DNA of 5,588 nucleotides, taken from assembly GCA_945910665.1 (NCBI GenBank), contig CAMDZK010000091.1, positions 1-5,588 on the forward strand, read 5' to 3'. Source of the DNA: an uncultured Peptostreptococcaceae bacterium. GTDB taxonomy: Bacteria > Bacillota > Clostridia > Tissierellales > Peptoniphilaceae. Under the pieces are notes generated by a model, which ran no database searches, was not told where the DNA came from, and saw only the letters and a program-made list of their open reading frames with translations. The number at the start of each line of letters is the position of its first letter. Positions within the stretch are counted from its first letter, which is position 1. Below, piece after piece: positions 4,980-5,588 of this stretch. A program made the position numbers and the translations under genes.

Positions 4980-5588
4980 ACCCAGTTTTATCCATTAGTT
5001 TCGGCGAGCTCACATTAAAAGGAGCGAACCGAAAAAGCTTTGAAGATACAGCCATCAGAAAACTTTTAGACGCCTTTACACCCTATCCCTTTGAAAAACT
5101 CTATAAAGAACAAGGGAAAGTGTATGTGCTTGCGGACCCGCATCAATTTGACGCGATGATTGATGCTGGGAAAAAAGTATTTGGAATCCATCAACTAAGC
5201 CCAGGACTTCGCACGGGAAAGAAGATGGAAGAGATTTCTGAAGCCGTGCTTGCAGTAGCAAAAACAGCGGCAGAAAAAAGAGAGATCAACACCTTTAAAA
5301 TTCAGACAAAACGCACCGATAAAAGCTTTCCCATGACGTCGATGGACCTAAACATGGAATTGGGAGGCGTTGTGCTCGATGCATTTCCATGGAAAGTGGA
5401 TGTGCATAATCCAGATCTTTACATTTATGTGGACGTGCGCGAACATGTCTATGTATATACAGAAAAAGTCAAAGGTTATGCAGGTTTACCCGTCGGATCA
5501 TCTGGAAAAGGACTGCTTCTATTGTCTGGTGGGATAGATTCTCCCGTAGCAGGATTTCTCATGGCACGCCGTGGAATGATCATCGATG
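4976..5588 (+). CDS. thiI: ThiI, tRNA 4-thiouridine synthase, 5' part only
   Basis: The first 204 residues are present and the frame runs off the right edge. The N-terminal ferredoxin-like segment has SFGELTLKGANRKSFED (8-24), matching the conserved ThiI start. A THUMP domain covers about residues 60-165 (KIQTKRTDKSFP at 108-119, VDVHNPDLYIYVDVRE at 141-156). The PP-loop pyrophosphatase motif SGGIDSPVA (184-192) opens the adenylating domain. ThiI activates U8 of tRNA with ATP and receives sulfur from a cysteine desulfurase; in some bacteria it also serves thiazole synthesis for thiamine. The catalytic cysteine region and any rhodanese domain lie beyond the window. AAAGGA (4965-4970) lies five bases before the ATG, inside the end of the desulfurase gene, with a 4-bp ATGA overlap. 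Confidence 0.95.
   Translation, partial: MNPVLSISFGELTLKGANRKSFEDTAIRKLLDAFTPYPFEKLYKEQGKVYVLADPHQFDAMIDAGKKVFGIHQLSPGLRTGKKMEEISEAVLAVAKTAAEKREINTFKIQTKRTDKSFPMTSMDLNMELGGVVLDAFPWKVDVHNPDLYIYVDVREHVYVYTEKVKGYAGLPVGSSGKGLLLLSGGIDSPVAGFLMARRGMIID

Overview
The window looks like a chromosomal segment of a low-to-moderate-GC anaerobic Bacillota, probably class Clostridia or Tissierellia. The support is strong AGGAGG-type ribosome sites, tightly packed and overlapping genes, a DUF438/PAS hemerythrin protein typical of anaerobic or facultative Firmicutes, a stand-alone LUD-domain protein, and a NifS/IscS-like cysteine desulfurase translationally coupled to thiI. The taxon is inference from gene content and style, not from a marker gene.

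Layout. Positions 1-81 hold nothing I can identify. A rho-independent terminator at about 82-116 closes an upstream gene outside the window. Directly after it come a CRP/FNR-like palindrome and a weak -10, then a two-gene plus-strand operon: a hemerythrin-like protein with a DUF1858/ScdA_N-like N-terminus (180-773) and, 11 bp later, a DUF438-hemerythrin-PAS protein (785-1984). Together they look like a non-haem-iron gas or redox sensing pair; the ligand is not known from sequence.

The 264-bp convergent gap (1985-2248) is the most unusual DNA here. Short palindromes with three-base loops alternate with an almost invariant 7-nt unit, GTGAAAT. The array begins inside the stop codon of the DUF438 gene. 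Units in reverse orientation and further hairpins follow, up to about 2216.

On the minus strand, 2249-3148 encodes a YprB-like RNase H-fold (DnaQ/DEDD-type) protein that seems to have lost most of its catalytic acidic residues. It is divergent from a plus-strand operon. The 98-bp space between them carries two TATAAT boxes facing opposite ways with a 16-bp inverted repeat between them, a candidate shared operator.

The second operon (3247 to the right edge) has overlapping reading frames: a LUD-domain protein with a C-terminal four-cysteine motif, a PLP cysteine desulfurase, and ThiI, which runs off the window in the PP-loop domain. The desulfurase mobilises cysteine sulfur as persulfide and ThiI uses it for 4-thiouridine in tRNA (and possibly thiamine thiazole). 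The role of the LUD protein in this unit is unclear.
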